64,000 bases of DNA, taken from assembly GCF_000808535.1 (NCBI RefSeq), contig NZ_JWLV01000020.1:49552-113551 (forward strand), in the 5' to 3' direction. A model generated the notes under the pieces. It ran no database searches, was not told the origin of the DNA, and worked only from the letters and a program-made list of their open reading frames with translations. The position numbers and the translations under genes are program-made. This document shows, piece after piece, positions 8,527 to 19,541 of the stretch (position 1 is its first letter; each line of letters begins with the position of its first letter). This DNA is from Vibrio sinaloensis. Its GTDB lineage: Bacteria; Pseudomonadota; Gammaproteobacteria; Enterobacterales; Vibrionaceae.

Positions 8527-9009
8527 ATGCGAGTTTCCCCTTCACGGCGCAGACGCTGGAACAATATTCTTATTCTGGGCATCATTGCATTTATTGGTTT
8601 GCTCAACTTACCTACGTTGATTAAAACCTACCTTATCGATGAGCCAGTGGTCGTAAGTTCACACCCTTATTTACTTAACCCTTCAGCAGACTTGCAAGCC
8701 TTACACTTTTCCAATTGGTCACTAGAGAAAAGCCAAGGTGAATGGAGAAGCTCTGTAGTTAGTGCTATCCCCCCGCAGGAGCTAGCGCAGCGTTGGCAAG
8801 GGTTGATTGGCACAGAAATTAGCCAAGATAACTTCGACAGTTTGAAGCCTCAGTTGAGTCAACCTCAATCCATTGAAGTGTGGTATGTCGATCAGGAAGA
8901 ACCACAAAGGATCACGTATTATCAGACACCACAGTTTTGGCTGCTCAAAAGCTGGCAAGATAAGTGGATAGCCATTTCCGTTGATACTCGTTACCTTATG
9001 CCTGAGTAA
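8527..9009 (+). CDS. Conserved hypothetical protein with one N-terminal membrane anchor
   Basis: A 160-residue protein of unknown function. A basic N-terminus ([10 protein letters not shown]) precedes a single hydrophobic helix at about residues 13–30 ([15 protein letters not shown]), predicting an inner-membrane protein with most of its mass in the periplasm. The rest is polar with many Gln and Trp residues and no motif I recognise. An upstream TTG start at 8494 is possible, but the ATG at 8527 follows AGAGAG and puts the basic residues right before the helix. It lies between rpmG and mutM, 23 bases upstream of mutM, and may share its transcript. Confidence 0.72.
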   Translation: MRVSPSRRRRWNNILILGIIAFIGLLNLPTLIKTYLIDEPVVVSSHPYLLNPSADLQALHFSNWSLEKSQGEWRSSVVSAIPPQELAQRWQGLIGTEISQDNFDSLKPQLSQPQSIEVWYVDQEEPQRITYYQTPQFWLLKSWQDKWIAISVDTRYLMPE

Positions 9010-9032
9010 AAGAGAACCCACTAGGAACTACA

Positions 9033-9842
9033 ATGCCTGAATTACCAGAAGTCGAAGTGAGCCGAATGGGGATATCCCCACATCTTGTTGGAGAGACAAT
9101 AGCAAAGCTGACTTTTCGCACACCTAAGCTTCGTTGGGACATCCCTCAAGAGTTGAAACAGCTAGAAGGTCAGCAGATCCGTAGCATTACCCGTCGAGCG
9201 AAATACCTTCTTATTGAAACGAATGCAGGATCAGCGATCGTTCACTTGGGCATGTCTGGCTCACTGCGAGTGCTGGATGCAGAGATCAAGCCGGGTAAAC
9301 ATGATCATGTGGATCTAAAGCTCACCAATGGAAAGGTACTGCGTTATAACGATCCAAGACGTTTTGGGGCATGGCTTTGGACGGAAGATGGTCATCACAC
9401 TGTTCTTGAAAATGCAGGTCCTGAGCCGTTAACCGATGAGTTTAACGCAGACTACATTGCGTCAAAGGCGGTCAATAAGAAAGTGTCGGTAAAACAGTTC
9501 ATTATGGACAATAAAGTGGTGGTTGGCGTGGGTAACATCTATGCCAATGAATCACTATTTAGTGCCAGAATCCATCCCACCAAGCCTGCTGGCAAGTTAA
9601 CGAATAAGCAGTGGGCTTTGCTTGTGGTGGAGATAAAACAGGTTCTGGATACTGCCATTAAGCAAGGCGGGACCACACTTAAGGATTTTGCTCAAGCGGA
9701 TGGTAAGCCCGGTTACTTCGCCCAAGAACTGCAAGTATACGGTAAGAAAGGGGAACCTTGCCCGGTTTGTGGTGGTCCAATCGAAGAGCTAAAAATAGGA
9801 CAGCGGAATACCTTCTTTTGTCAGCAATGCCAGAAAAAGTAG
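9033..9842 (+). CDS. mutM: Formamidopyrimidine-DNA glycosylase
   Basis: MutM/Fpg removes 8-oxoguanine and other oxidised purines and nicks the abasic site. The 269-residue protein begins [11 protein letters not shown], so Pro2 and Glu3 of the mature active site are present, and has the catalytic lysine region RRAKYLLIE near residue 58. At the C-terminus is the zinc finger: C243, C246, C263 and C266. Length and motifs are those of a full functional enzyme. It is the last gene of this housekeeping run before an envelope-decoration operon. Confidence 0.97.
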   Translation: MPELPEVEVSRMGISPHLVGETIAKLTFRTPKLRWDIPQELKQLEGQQIRSITRRAKYLLIETNAGSAIVHLGMSGSLRVLDAEIKPGKHDHVDLKLTNGKVLRYNDPRRFGAWLWTEDGHHTVLENAGPEPLTDEFNADYIASKAVNKKVSVKQFIMDNKVVVGVGNIYANESLFSARIHPTKPAGKLTNKQWALLVVEIKQVLDTAIKQGGTTLKDFAQADGKPGYFAQELQVYGKKGEPCPVCGGPIEELKIGQRNTFFCQQCQKK

Positions 9843-10017
9843 AATAGAATCCGTTGCTTTTCGTAACGTTTTTAACGCCATTCAGACAAGGTTCATTTAC
9901 TTTCGCCTATCCTAGGCTTGGGCGAATAGTGTAGAATATAGCCCCTTTTTGTGGTGAGTTGTGAGCAGTCACTGACACAACTCATCTATAGTGAAATTCG
10001 TACATAAGGTACCCTCC

Positions 10018-11049
10018 ATGACAGAGCTTTCATCTGCGGTAACTTGCCCACATTGTGGACCATCAACAGAGAGTCAATCTGATGTCTTACTCTCTGTCCT
10101 TGTTCCTTATTTTAATGAAGAGGAAGTATTACCGGCTTTTCATGAAAGGCTAATGCCCGTATTGGATAGCATCGATGGATTGTGTGAGGTCATCTACATT
10201 GATGATGGCAGTAGTGACAAGAGTCAGAGCATTGTGGCTGGTTTTGAAAGCGAGAACAGCAACATCATCAGCCTGAATCTGAGTCGCAACTTTGGTAAAG
10301 AAGCCGCCATGAGTGCGGGTCTAGAGTATAGCCGTGGCCAGGTTGTCACTATCTTGGACGCGGATTTGCAAGATCCACCAGAATTGTTGCCAGAAATGCT
10401 TGAGAAATGGCGTGAAGGCTATGACGTTGTGAACATGCAGCGTAAAGAGCGTCATGGCGAGACTTGGTTTAAGCAAAAATCGGCGGCATGGTTCTATCGC
10501 GTCATGAATTCAGTATCGCAGATGGATGTCCCAGAGAACGTTGGTGATTTCCGTTTGCTAAGCCGCCGTGTTGTGGAACACATTAACCAGCTGCCAGAGC
10601 GTAATCGCTATATGAAAGGGCTGTTTTCATGGCCTGGTTTCAATACGATAACATTGCAATTTGAGCGAGACCCTCGCCTGGTGGGGGAAACCAAGTGGAA
10701 TTACCTTAAGCTGATTGGTTTGGCGATTGACGGGATTTCATCTTTCTCTATTCGCCCATTGCGCCTTGCAACGCTGCTTGGTGCATTGATGGCGGTCGTG
10801 GCCTTCTTATACGGCTTTATCATTATTTGTAAAACCATTTTCTTGGGCGAACCCGTTGTCGGTTACCCATCAATGATGGTTGTTCAGCTTGGTTTAGGCG
10901 GTATTCAATTACTCTGTATTGGTCTAATGGGTGAGTACATTGGGCGAATTTTCATTGAAACCAAACGCCGACCACTTTACATCGTTCAATCGAACATTGA
11001 GAAAAAAGCGCAAGCATCACTGCAGAAAGATCAACCTGAGGAAAAATAA
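10018..11049 (+). CDS. GT2 polyprenyl-phosphate sugar transferase (ArnC/GtrB/DPM1-like)
   Basis: A 343-residue inner-membrane enzyme with a cytoplasmic GT2 domain (IDDGSSD at 61–67; DADLQDPPE from about 114) and two C-terminal membrane helices (LATLLGALMAVVAFLYGFIIIC and a later one). Relatives transfer a sugar from a nucleotide donor to undecaprenyl phosphate. AAGGT at 10006–10010 supports the ATG at 10018 over the GTG at 9991. Two nucleotides separate it from the ArnT-like gene and the GtrA gene follows, the usual three-part layout for making, flipping and using a lipid-linked single sugar. The short N-terminal CPHC pair is unusual and its role is unclear. The sugar is unknown. Confidence 0.85.
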   Translation: MTELSSAVTCPHCGPSTESQSDVLLSVLVPYFNEEEVLPAFHERLMPVLDSIDGLCEVIYIDDGSSDKSQSIVAGFESENSNIISLNLSRNFGKEAAMSAGLEYSRGQVVTILDADLQDPPELLPEMLEKWREGYDVVNMQRKERHGETWFKQKSAAWFYRVMNSVSQMDVPENVGDFRLLSRRVVEHINQLPERNRYMKGLFSWPGFNTITLQFERDPRLVGETKWNYLKLIGLAIDGISSFSIRPLRLATLLGALMAVVAFLYGFIIICKTIFLGEPVVGYPSMMVVQLGLGGIQLLCIGLMGEYIGRIFIETKRRPLYIVQSNIEKKAQASLQKDQPEEK

Positions 11050-11051
11050 CA

Positions 11052-12485
11052 GTGAATATTAAGATCACCGCCAAGCACCTATGGGGCTTATTGGCTGTCG
11101 CGTTACTTTTACGTCTGATTTCTTTGGGGCTTTATCCATTAATGGATACAACCGAAGCGCGTTATGGCGAAATGGCGCGACTTATGGTGGAAACAGGTAA
11201 CTGGCTGACACCTCAGTTTGATTATGGTGTCCCTTTCTGGGGCAAACCGCCACTGTTCACTTGGATGAGTGCGACTGGCGTTGAGTTATTCGGCTTAAGT
11301 GAGTTCTCTTTGCGCGCACCACACTGGCTTGCCGCTGTTTTTGTTATCGCTTTAATCGGTTACATGGCTAAGCGTGAAGGCTTTAACTGGCTAGTTGCGT
11401 CTATTGTACTTGCGACGTGTGGTATTTTCTCAATTGCTGCTGGCGCGGTCATGACTGACATGGCATTAACGCTTGGTATGACGATGGCAATGGTCGGTTT
11501 TTACTACTGCTGGTTAGAAAAAGAGAAGGGCGGTATTAAGGATCATTGGGCCTATTTTGCCTTTGTTGGTCTAGCGATTGGTCTGCTTGCAAAAGGCCCT
11601 GTTGTGATTGTTATCATGGGCTTAGCCGTATTCCCATGGCTAGTTTTACAGCACGGTTTTATTGGTGCGTTTGTCCAACTATGGCAACGTTTCCCTATCG
11701 TTAAGGGCGTATTACTGATGCTCGCGATCGCGATGCCTTGGTACATTTTGGCTGAACGTGCAACACCAGGCTTCATTGATTATTTCATTGTGGGTGAGCA
11801 CTTTAAGCGCTTTGTTGTCAGTGGTTGGGAGGGTGACCTGTACGGTAGTGCCCATGATGAGCCACGAGGCATGATCTGGTTATTCTGGCTGCAAAGTGCG
11901 GCGCCTTGGTCAATCGCGCTGCCGATTCTGGCGTGGTTCCGTCGTGCTCGCATTAAAGAGACCAATCAATCGAACAAAGGGCTGTTCTCGTTCGCGATTT
12001 TTTGGCTAATCTCGCCACTGCTGATGTTTACAATGTCAGGTAACATTCTTCCTGCATACGTGCTTCCTGGTATCCCTGCATTGGGGCTTCTTGCTGCGAT
12101 CATGGTGATGGAAAAAGATTGGAAGTGGTTCAGTGTGGTGTCTCTGATTCTGCCTATAGTGCTATTCATTGCACTTATCCTGCTCAATACAGGGATGGAA
12201 AATAACAAGAGCGATCGTGCTTTCTATCAGGCGCAGACTGAGCAGCTAGATACCTACTATGCTCTGAGTCGTCCTTTCTCTGGACAATATTACAGCTTTG
12301 GTAAGGCTATTAAAGCTGAGAAACCAACAGAGATAGAAGCAACCGACTTTTACCTTATTGGTCGTGATAATCACGTTGGTGCCTTCATTAATTACCCTGG
12401 GTTTGATTGTCAGGTTGAGCTCGCACCAGTGAAATCACGCCGCAAAATGTACCGTTGTAGTACAGTGACAAATGAAACTAATTAA
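11052..12485 (+). CDS. ArnT-like GT83 family glycosyltransferase
   Basis: A 477-residue polytopic membrane protein with the PMT/ArnT signature DTTEARYGEMARLMVETGNWLTP in family terms (acidic residues near positions 29–33) and GKPPLFTW. At least ten hydrophobic helices are visible. Family members transfer a sugar from an undecaprenyl-phosphate carrier to lipid A or another envelope acceptor on the periplasmic face. It starts with GTG after GAGGAAA and overlaps gtrA by 14 bases. The accessory genes for L-Ara4N synthesis (arnA, arnB, arnD) are not in this window, so aminoarabinose is not supported as the substrate. Confidence 0.85.
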   Translation: MNIKITAKHLWGLLAVALLLRLISLGLYPLMDTTEARYGEMARLMVETGNWLTPQFDYGVPFWGKPPLFTWMSATGVELFGLSEFSLRAPHWLAAVFVIALIGYMAKREGFNWLVASIVLATCGIFSIAAGAVMTDMALTLGMTMAMVGFYYCWLEKEKGGIKDHWAYFAFVGLAIGLLAKGPVVIVIMGLAVFPWLVLQHGFIGAFVQLWQRFPIVKGVLLMLAIAMPWYILAERATPGFIDYFIVGEHFKRFVVSGWEGDLYGSAHDEPRGMIWLFWLQSAAPWSIALPILAWFRRARIKETNQSNKGLFSFAIFWLISPLLMFTMSGNILPAYVLPGIPALGLLAAIMVMEKDWKWFSVVSLILPIVLFIALILLNTGMENNKSDRAFYQAQTEQLDTYYALSRPFSGQYYSFGKAIKAEKPTEIEATDFYLIGRDNHVGAFINYPGFDCQVELAPVKSRRKMYRCSTVTNETN

Positions 12486-12861
12486 GTTTGCTTTTGTTGG
12501 AGGTATCGGCTTTGTTGTCGATACCTCTATTTTCACCTTATGCCTCCATGCGTTTGAATGGCCTTTGATGACGTCTCGCTTTATCGCATTCTTCTGCGCA
12601 GCGACGTCGACTTGGTTAGGTAATCGCTATCTGACTTTCTCTGCAACTTCGCAGCATGGTTCTAAACGTAAGCAATGGTTGAAGTTTATGACTTCAGCCT
12701 GTATTTCCGCTATTCCCAACTTCATTACCTTTAAGCTGTCATTAGAATTTTTCGGCAGCGAAGGGATATGGGCTTATGTTGCATTAGTGCTGGGTATTTT
12801 AGTGGGGATGATCAGTAACTATTTACTCAGCGATAAGTGGGTATTTAAGGCCAAATCTTAA
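12472..12861 (+). CDS. GtrA family membrane protein (putative lipid-linked sugar flippase)
   Basis: A 129-residue protein with four hydrophobic helices and the GtrA-family features FAFVGGIGFVVDTSIF at the N-terminus and a terminal LSDKWVF motif. GtrA proteins are thought to move undecaprenyl-phosphate-linked single sugars across the inner membrane, although direct proof is limited. It overlaps the ArnT-like gene and is followed at once by the LtaS-like gene, consistent with one operon. Confidence 0.85.
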   Translation: MKLIKFAFVGGIGFVVDTSIFTLCLHAFEWPLMTSRFIAFFCAATSTWLGNRYLTFSATSQHGSKRKQWLKFMTSACISAIPNFITFKLSLEFFGSEGIWAYVALVLGILVGMISNYLLSDKWVFKAKS

Positions 12862-12873
12862 TTGAGTCTGCCT

Positions 12874-14886
12874 ATGCGTAGACTCAATCAATTCTACTGG
12901 GACATTATGGTATCTTTTCAGCATAACTACCGATCTCTGATCCGCATTATTCTTTGGGTGAATTTAGCTGCGATTGCTTTGCTGGCTTTATCTCGTGGCT
13001 TATTTTTCACGTTGGCCGTAGAGCCTGAACGGTTAGCGGGCTTAAGTGCGGATGTTGGCCGTGCGTTTTGGGTCGGTGCTCGTTTTGATGCCAAGGTTGT
13101 CTTTATCGGCTTTGCACCTGCATTGCTTGCTGGTTTGCTGCTGGCTAAAACTCGTCTATTTACTTGGTGGCAGAAAATTACGCCTTGGTATGCCGCTCTG
13201 ATCTTCTTCCTGCTGTGTAGCTTCTCGATTGGTAATTATTACTACTATGTCACTTACGGCAGTTACATCGATGTATTTGTCTTTGGATTGTTTGACGATG
13301 ACACTAAAGCCGTACTCGACAATGCATGGCAAGACTACCCAATACTACGTTCATTCTTTACAGCAGTTTTAGCGGCTGTGCTTGGCTTTTTATTTACTAA
13401 AAAGTTAATCCAGCGCTCAGAATCTTGGCAATGGTCTCCGCGCCATTGGGCATTGACGACAGTGTCAGTGGTGCTAACCATAGTGGTGTATGTGATTGTC
13501 GCTCGCGGCTCTATTGGTAGTTTGCCGCTTAAACGCTATCACGCCAACGTTTCTCAGTATAAGCCGCTGAATGTGATTACACCGAACGCGTTTATGGCCT
13601 TAAGCTGGGCTAACGGCGATTATAAGAAACAAGCTAAGTTTGAGCCAATTTCACAACAAGCGGTGACGGAGCAGATGATTAAGGTGCTTGGTCAGCCAAC
13701 GCCTGAATATCACACCGATAAAAATGATTACCTAGCCGATAACCCTCCTCATGTAGTGATGGCGTTAATGGAAGGCATGGGTACCAATGTACTGATCGAA
13801 GATGACCCAAAGCACAACGATCTATTGGGCAGCTTGCGTCAAGCCTTTGATGAAGACTTTGTTTTTGAACGCTTTATGGCAGGGACTACAGCGACTATCG
13901 ACAGTATAGTAATGATGCTGCTTCACAGTGATGTGCCGACTATTAGCCATACCGGCGCGCAAAAAATTGCGCTGCCAAGCTCTGCGGTATTGCCGTATAA
14001 ACGTGCTGGATATGATGTGGTGTTTGTTTACGGTGGTAACAGCATGTGGCGCAATTTGGCGAATTATCTGCCACTGCAAGGCTTCGATACTGTATATGAT
14101 GAGAACAGTATTAAGACCGCGTTCCCTGAAGCGAAAGAGCATGCCGATACTTGGGGCGTGGCGGATGAGTTCACCTTTAAGTTTGCTCGTAAGTTGTTGG
14201 ATGAAGCGACCAAACCGACGCTGATTTACATTATGACGGTGACCAACCACTCACCATATCGCCCGCCTAGTGACTATCAGCCTAAGGTGACTCGCATCAG
14301 TGAGCGTTTATTGGATGTGGTCGGCAGTGTTGCAGGTCAAGAGACTAAGTTATTGCAGGTGTATCAGTATGCCAATGATTCATTGGGCCAATTTATTGCG
14401 GGCATCAAACAGTCTAACTTGGCTGACCACACGCTAATCGCCGCTTCCGGAGATCACCGAGTTCGCTCTATTTCAACCAAGAACCTCAACGAGTTTGCGG
14501 TCAGCTTTGCTGTACCATTCTATTTGTATGTGCCCGATGTGATTCTTGAGCACAGTCAGTTCCAGTATCAACCAGAGAGAATAGGCTCGCATCGAGACAT
14601 CTTTCCAACCTTGTACCATTTCAGCTTGTCAGATCAGAATTACATTAGCTTAGGTGGTGAGAACTTGTTGTCAGTAGATGGAGTCAGTAACCGAGGTTAT
14701 AACAAGGTACGCAGCATTAACCAATGGGGTGCGTATGACAATGACAGTTCAGCGAGGTTGTACGCTTGGGACAACGGGGTAATGACGCAGACAGAGCCAA
14801 CGAATAACCCTGAGCCTAACTGGGCTAAAGAGTACCATAAGCTGCAGAATTACTATTTACGCTCTCAAATCGTAGGTGAGCAGTAG
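12874..14886 (+). CDS. LTA synthase-like membrane sulfatase-fold transferase
   Basis: A 670-residue protein with about five N-terminal membrane helices (to about residue 210) and a periplasmic alkaline-phosphatase-fold domain. Metal and nucleophile positions typical of LtaS/OpgB-type enzymes are visible: MEGMG near residue 300, a threonine in TTATIDS near 340, and SGDHRVRS near the C-terminal third. Such enzymes transfer phosphoglycerol or phosphoethanolamine from phospholipid to a glycan or lipid. In a Gram-negative cell the acceptor could be a periplasmic glucan or LPS. The ATG at 12874 is chosen over the TTG at 12862; ATG at 12907 is also possible. It is the last gene of the four-gene operon. 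Confidence 0.8.
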   Translation: MRRLNQFYWDIMVSFQHNYRSLIRIILWVNLAAIALLALSRGLFFTLAVEPERLAGLSADVGRAFWVGARFDAKVVFIGFAPALLAGLLLAKTRLFTWWQKITPWYAALIFFLLCSFSIGNYYYYVTYGSYIDVFVFGLFDDDTKAVLDNAWQDYPILRSFFTAVLAAVLGFLFTKKLIQRSESWQWSPRHWALTTVSVVLTIVVYVIVARGSIGSLPLKRYHANVSQYKPLNVITPNAFMALSWANGDYKKQAKFEPISQQAVTEQMIKVLGQPTPEYHTDKNDYLADNPPHVVMALMEGMGTNVLIEDDPKHNDLLGSLRQAFDEDFVFERFMAGTTATIDSIVMMLLHSDVPTISHTGAQKIALPSSAVLPYKRAGYDVVFVYGGNSMWRNLANYLPLQGFDTVYDENSIKTAFPEAKEHADTWGVADEFTFKFARKLLDEATKPTLIYIMTVTNHSPYRPPSDYQPKVTRISERLLDVVGSVAGQETKLLQVYQYANDSLGQFIAGIKQSNLADHTLIAASGDHRVRSISTKNLNEFAVSFAVPFYLYVPDVILEHSQFQYQPERIGSHRDIFPTLYHFSLSDQNYISLGGENLLSVDGVSNRGYNKVRSINQWGAYDNDSSARLYAWDNGVMTQTEPTNNPEPNWAKEYHKLQNYYLRSQIVGEQ

Positions 14887-14905
14887 CTAACGTCCTAAGT
14901 TGAAT

Positions 14906-14936
14906 AAAAAATAGTGAGGTTAACCTCACTATTTTT

Positions 14937-14938
<2 letters not shown>
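14906..14938. terminator. Bidirectional terminator between LtaS-like gene and coaD
   Basis: A perfect palindromic stem centred at 14921/14922 (AATAGTGAGGTT / AACCTCACTATT) with A6 on one side and T7 on the other. The T tract runs into the coaD stop codon at 14937–14939. Confidence 0.92.
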
Positions 14939-16448
<1,510 letters not shown>

Positions 16449-16452
<4 letters not shown>

Positions 16453-17234
16453 GATTGCTTGTCACTTTTCTGTTTGGTGTAATCGCGGATCCACAGGTCT
16501 GCGTAACGAGTGAAGGTGGTATTGGCGCTTAAAATAGCCAGTAATAGTCCGTGTCGACCATCTAAAAAGCCACGCTTAAGTATGTACATTTTGAAAAAGC
16601 GGAAAAACCCATGCAGTATCGCACTGGTTATTCCCACCTTCTTTTTACCCTCACGTTGGTCTGCCCAAGACTTCATATACAGTGCGGTTTTATTTGTGTA
16701 TTGGCTTAGGGAGTCAAACGTGTAGTGGAGTAAATCACCATTTAGATGTTTGCGTGTAAAGTCATCCGGCACTTCGACACTTTCATGGACTAAGGCTGAG
16801 TTATATTGCACTTCGTTGCGTCGGTATAAGCGCACAATGGTGTCTGGATACCAACCTGAGTGGCGAATAAACTTGCCTAACGCATGACTTAGGCGGTTAA
16901 GCGTATAAACCGTTTTGTGTGGATTTTGCTTGAGGACATCGAGGATCGAGGCTTTTAGCTCATCGCTGACTCGCTCATCCGCATCTAGCGGGAGCACCCA
17001 GTCCGTGGTTAAGTAGGATTGCGCCAGTTGACGCTGCTTGCCAAAGCCTTGCCAGTCAGTATTGGTGTAAAACTTATCGGTAAACTGGCGCGCAATGGTT
17101 TCAGTGTCATCACTGCTACCAGAATCGAGTACGACAATTTCATCGACCCACTCTTTGACGGTCTCTAAGCATGAGGCTAAGTGTTTAGATTCATTTTTGA
17201 CGATCATTAAAACGCCAATCGTAGCTTTGCTCAT
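16449..17234 (-). CDS. waaE: GT2 LPS core glucosyltransferase, WaaE/LgtF-like
   Basis: A 261-residue GT2 protein with VLDSGSSDDTETIA (about residues 35–48) and PLDADERVS, the two acidic motifs that bind metal and nucleotide. Sequence layout and the KNES–hLxxCLxS region match WaaE/KdtX/LgtF, beta-1,4-glucosyltransferases acting on heptose I of the inner core. In Klebsiella and Serratia waaE lies beside coaD, and here only one gene intervenes. The specific glucosyl activity is inferred from family and neighbourhood. Confidence 0.78.
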
Positions 17235-18280
17235 GACTGTTTACCTTTCAGTAGTGGTTCAAGTTTAGCCGTCACCATCTCTAACGAGATTGACGCCATG
17301 ATGTGCTCGCCTTTCACTCGGGTACTCCAAGGCAGTTGTTCTGCTGGCTTACCTTGCTGTTGTTCAACAAAAGTCTCGTAGACACTCACCACAGATTGAA
17401 TGCTGTGATAAGGCCCTGTGCGCTTAGGATTGCTGTGGCCATATAATCCAACCACAGGGGTTCCTTGGGTCGTTGCTATGTGGGCTGGGCCTGAATCAGG
17501 CGCCACAACGGCATGAGACTGTTTTAATACTGCAGCCAATTGCTTCAATGATGTTTGACCAATTAGGTTGAGTGGTGCACTACTGCATAGCGCTTCAATG
17601 CTCTGACCTAAGCGGATTTCTCTTTCTGCCGGAGAGCCACAAAGGACGACTTGATAGCCTTGTGCATCCAACCAATCGGCTAGCTCTGCGTATCGCTCGG
17701 TTAGCCAATTGCGTTCATCTTTACTGGCCGCGGGGCTAATAGCGACCGTTGGCTTTCCAGCTAAATGTTGCGTCGCGAACCCGATATCTTGCTCGGAGAT
17801 GGGTAAATGCCAAGTTGGCTCTGAGCGAGGCACACCGAGGTATTCGATGAATGAATAGAAGCTATCGAGCACGTGTTGTGAGGTGGTATCGGTGATCTTT
17901 TTATTGGTAAATAACCACTGTGCTTCTTTGGCGCGTTTGAAACTAAAACCTACTTTATAGGTTGCTTTTATTCCTAGCGTTAGCAAGCTAGCCCGGAGTG
18001 CTAACTGCATATGCACGAGGGCATCAAATTTACGCTGGTTGAGCTGAGACCAAACCGATTGCATTCCTTTTAGGCCCGCTTTTTTATCAAACACAATCAG
18101 TTCGATGTTTTCTAGCCCATCAAGAAGTTGCGCTTCTACTTTACCCACAATCCACGTAATTTTTGTTTGTGGCCATTGTCGTTGCACAGCTTGAATTGCT
18201 GCTACTGCGTGACAGGTATCCCCAATCGCGGATAATCGCAGAAAACATAGAGATGCTGGTGGAGAGGTAAACAGAGGCAT
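17231..18280 (-). CDS. GT9 ADP-heptose:LPS heptosyltransferase-like protein
   Basis: A 349-residue GT9 protein: FLRLSAIGDTCHAVAAIQAVQ at residues 13–33 is the conserved GD-H segment, and DSGPAHIATTQGTPVVGLYG in the second half is the family signature (DSGPxHxA...GTP). WaaF is encoded separately at 28582, so this could be heptosyltransferase I (WaaC) or an additional one. Its end overlaps the WaaE-like gene by 4 bases, making a GT9–GT2–GT4–coaD operon. It is divergent from dgkA. Confidence 0.82.
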   Translation of the reverse strand: MPLFTSPPASLCFLRLSAIGDTCHAVAAIQAVQRQWPQTKITWIVGKVEAQLLDGLENIELIVFDKKAGLKGMQSVWSQLNQRKFDALVHMQLALRASLLTLGIKATYKVGFSFKRAKEAQWLFTNKKITDTTSQHVLDSFYSFIEYLGVPRSEPTWHLPISEQDIGFATQHLAGKPTVAISPAASKDERNWLTERYAELADWLDAQGYQVVLCGSPAEREIRLGQSIEALCSSAPLNLIGQTSLKQLAAVLKQSHAVVAPDSGPAHIATTQGTPVVGLYGHSNPKRTGPYHSIQSVVSVYETFVEQQQGKPAEQLPWSTRVKGEHIMASISLEMVTAKLEPLLKGKQS

Positions 18281-18373
18281 AAAAGGAGCTCAAGTGTTTT
18301 AAGTGGTTAGAATTATGCAGACAACGCCAAGAAATGTAAAATAGCCCAATTAATGAAATTGATAAGGTAAGCA

Positions 18374-18763
18374 ATGAATCCACAACTTAATGGCAAGCCT
18401 GGCGCTACGGGGCTAACACGCATAGTTAATGCAACAGGGTATTCGATTCAAGGGCTAAAAGCGGCATTTAAGCATGAAGCTGCGATTCGTCAGGAAGTGG
18501 CATTGCTAGCGATTGCCATTGTTGCTTTGATTTGGCTTTCGCTGCCGGTGATTGAGACGATATTAATGCTTGCGAGTGTTGTGTTGATATTGGTTGTCGA
18601 ATTAATCAATTCAGCCATAGAGGCGGTAGTTGACCGAGTGGGCACTGAAAGGCATGAGCTAAGTGGCAGAGCAAAAGATATTGGCTCAGCAGCGGTATTG
18701 GTTGCGCTGAGCTTAGCTGCGTTTACTTGGGGCTACATCCTATATCATCACTTTGTTAGTTAG
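18374..18763 (+). CDS. dgkA: Diacylglycerol kinase
   Basis: DgkA is a small three-helix inner-membrane kinase that phosphorylates diacylglycerol, recycling the by-product of periplasmic phosphoglycerol or phosphoethanolamine transfer. The 129-residue protein has the catalytic segment VELINSAIEAVVDR and three membrane helices. AAGGTAAG precedes the ATG at 18374. It heads a short + strand run with kdkA and a YejM-like gene, all envelope lipid functions. Confidence 0.95.
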   Translation: MNPQLNGKPGATGLTRIVNATGYSIQGLKAAFKHEAAIRQEVALLAIAIVALIWLSLPVIETILMLASVVLILVVELINSAIEAVVDRVGTERHELSGRAKDIGSAAVLVALSLAAFTWGYILYHHFVS

Positions 18764-18782
18764 GTCAGCGATAGGGTAAGTT

Positions 18783-19493
18783 GTGATTAGAGAATATCAA
18801 ACGAAGAACCAAGTTGTTTGGTTTGACGAACAGTTACTCCGTGAAGACCCGAGCCAAGCGTTTGATGTCGACTTTTGGCAGCAAAATGATGCCATAATTG
18901 GCAGCGCGGAAGGACGGGGGACGACCTGGTTTATTCAAACTCAAACCATGCAGGCGGCGCTTCGTCATTATCGACGCGGTGGTCTGTTTGGTAAGTTGGT
19001 TTCAGACAGTTATTGGTTTACAGGTTGGCAAGAGACGCGCAGCTACGCCGAATTTCAGCTGTTAAAGACATTAGCCGACGCTGGGGTTCATGTGCCTAAG
19101 CCTATTGCGGCTAGAGCAATTACGTCTGGGTTAACTTACAGAGCTGATTTGATCAGTGAAAAGATTGCTCATGCGGAAGACCTCGTTGGTATTTTGCAGC
19201 GCCGAGAGATGTCCGCTGAGGAGTACTATCGTGTGGGTGTTGAGATCGCCAAAATGCATCACGCGCAAGTGAACCATACAGACCTCAATATCCATAACCT
19301 GTTGCTTGACCGAGATGGCCAAGTTTGGATCATCGATTTTGATAAATGTTACCATCAAGACGGAACTGACTGGCAACAAAACAATCTAGATAGATTGCTG
19401 CGTTCATTTGTAAAAGAAAAAAACAAACGCTCGATTCATTGGCAGGAAGCTCATTTTAGCCCTCTATTGGAAGGCTACCAGCAGTATAAATAA
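18783..19493 (+). CDS. kdkA: 3-deoxy-D-manno-octulosonic acid kinase
   Basis: KdkA phosphorylates the 4-position of the Kdo residue on lipid A in species with a single Kdo, such as Haemophilus and Vibrio. The 236-residue kinase-fold protein has the catalytic HTDLN motif at 165–169 and the metal-binding DFD at 185–187, plus a RHYRRGG region near 61 in place of a glycine loop. It starts with GTG after a GGGTAAG ribosome site, 19 bases downstream of dgkA. Confidence 0.9.
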   Translation: MIREYQTKNQVVWFDEQLLREDPSQAFDVDFWQQNDAIIGSAEGRGTTWFIQTQTMQAALRHYRRGGLFGKLVSDSYWFTGWQETRSYAEFQLLKTLADAGVHVPKPIAARAITSGLTYRADLISEKIAHAEDLVGILQRREMSAEEYYRVGVEIAKMHHAQVNHTDLNIHNLLLDRDGQVWIIDFDKCYHQDGTDWQQNNLDRLLRSFVKEKNKRSIHWQEAHFSPLLEGYQQYK

Positions 19494-19541
19494 ACAACAA
19501 AATGTTGTTATCAGTAATCACTACCGTTACTAGGATAAAGA

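Noticed and set aside
11052..12485. Assignment of the GT83 gene as arnT for aminoarabinose addition
   Set aside because: None of the L-Ara4N synthesis genes are in the window and the linked GT2 and GtrA genes are also compatible with other sugars.
13822..14250. 142-residue - strand frame inside the LtaS-like gene
   Set aside because: Shadow frame; the + strand protein has clear motifs over the same bases.
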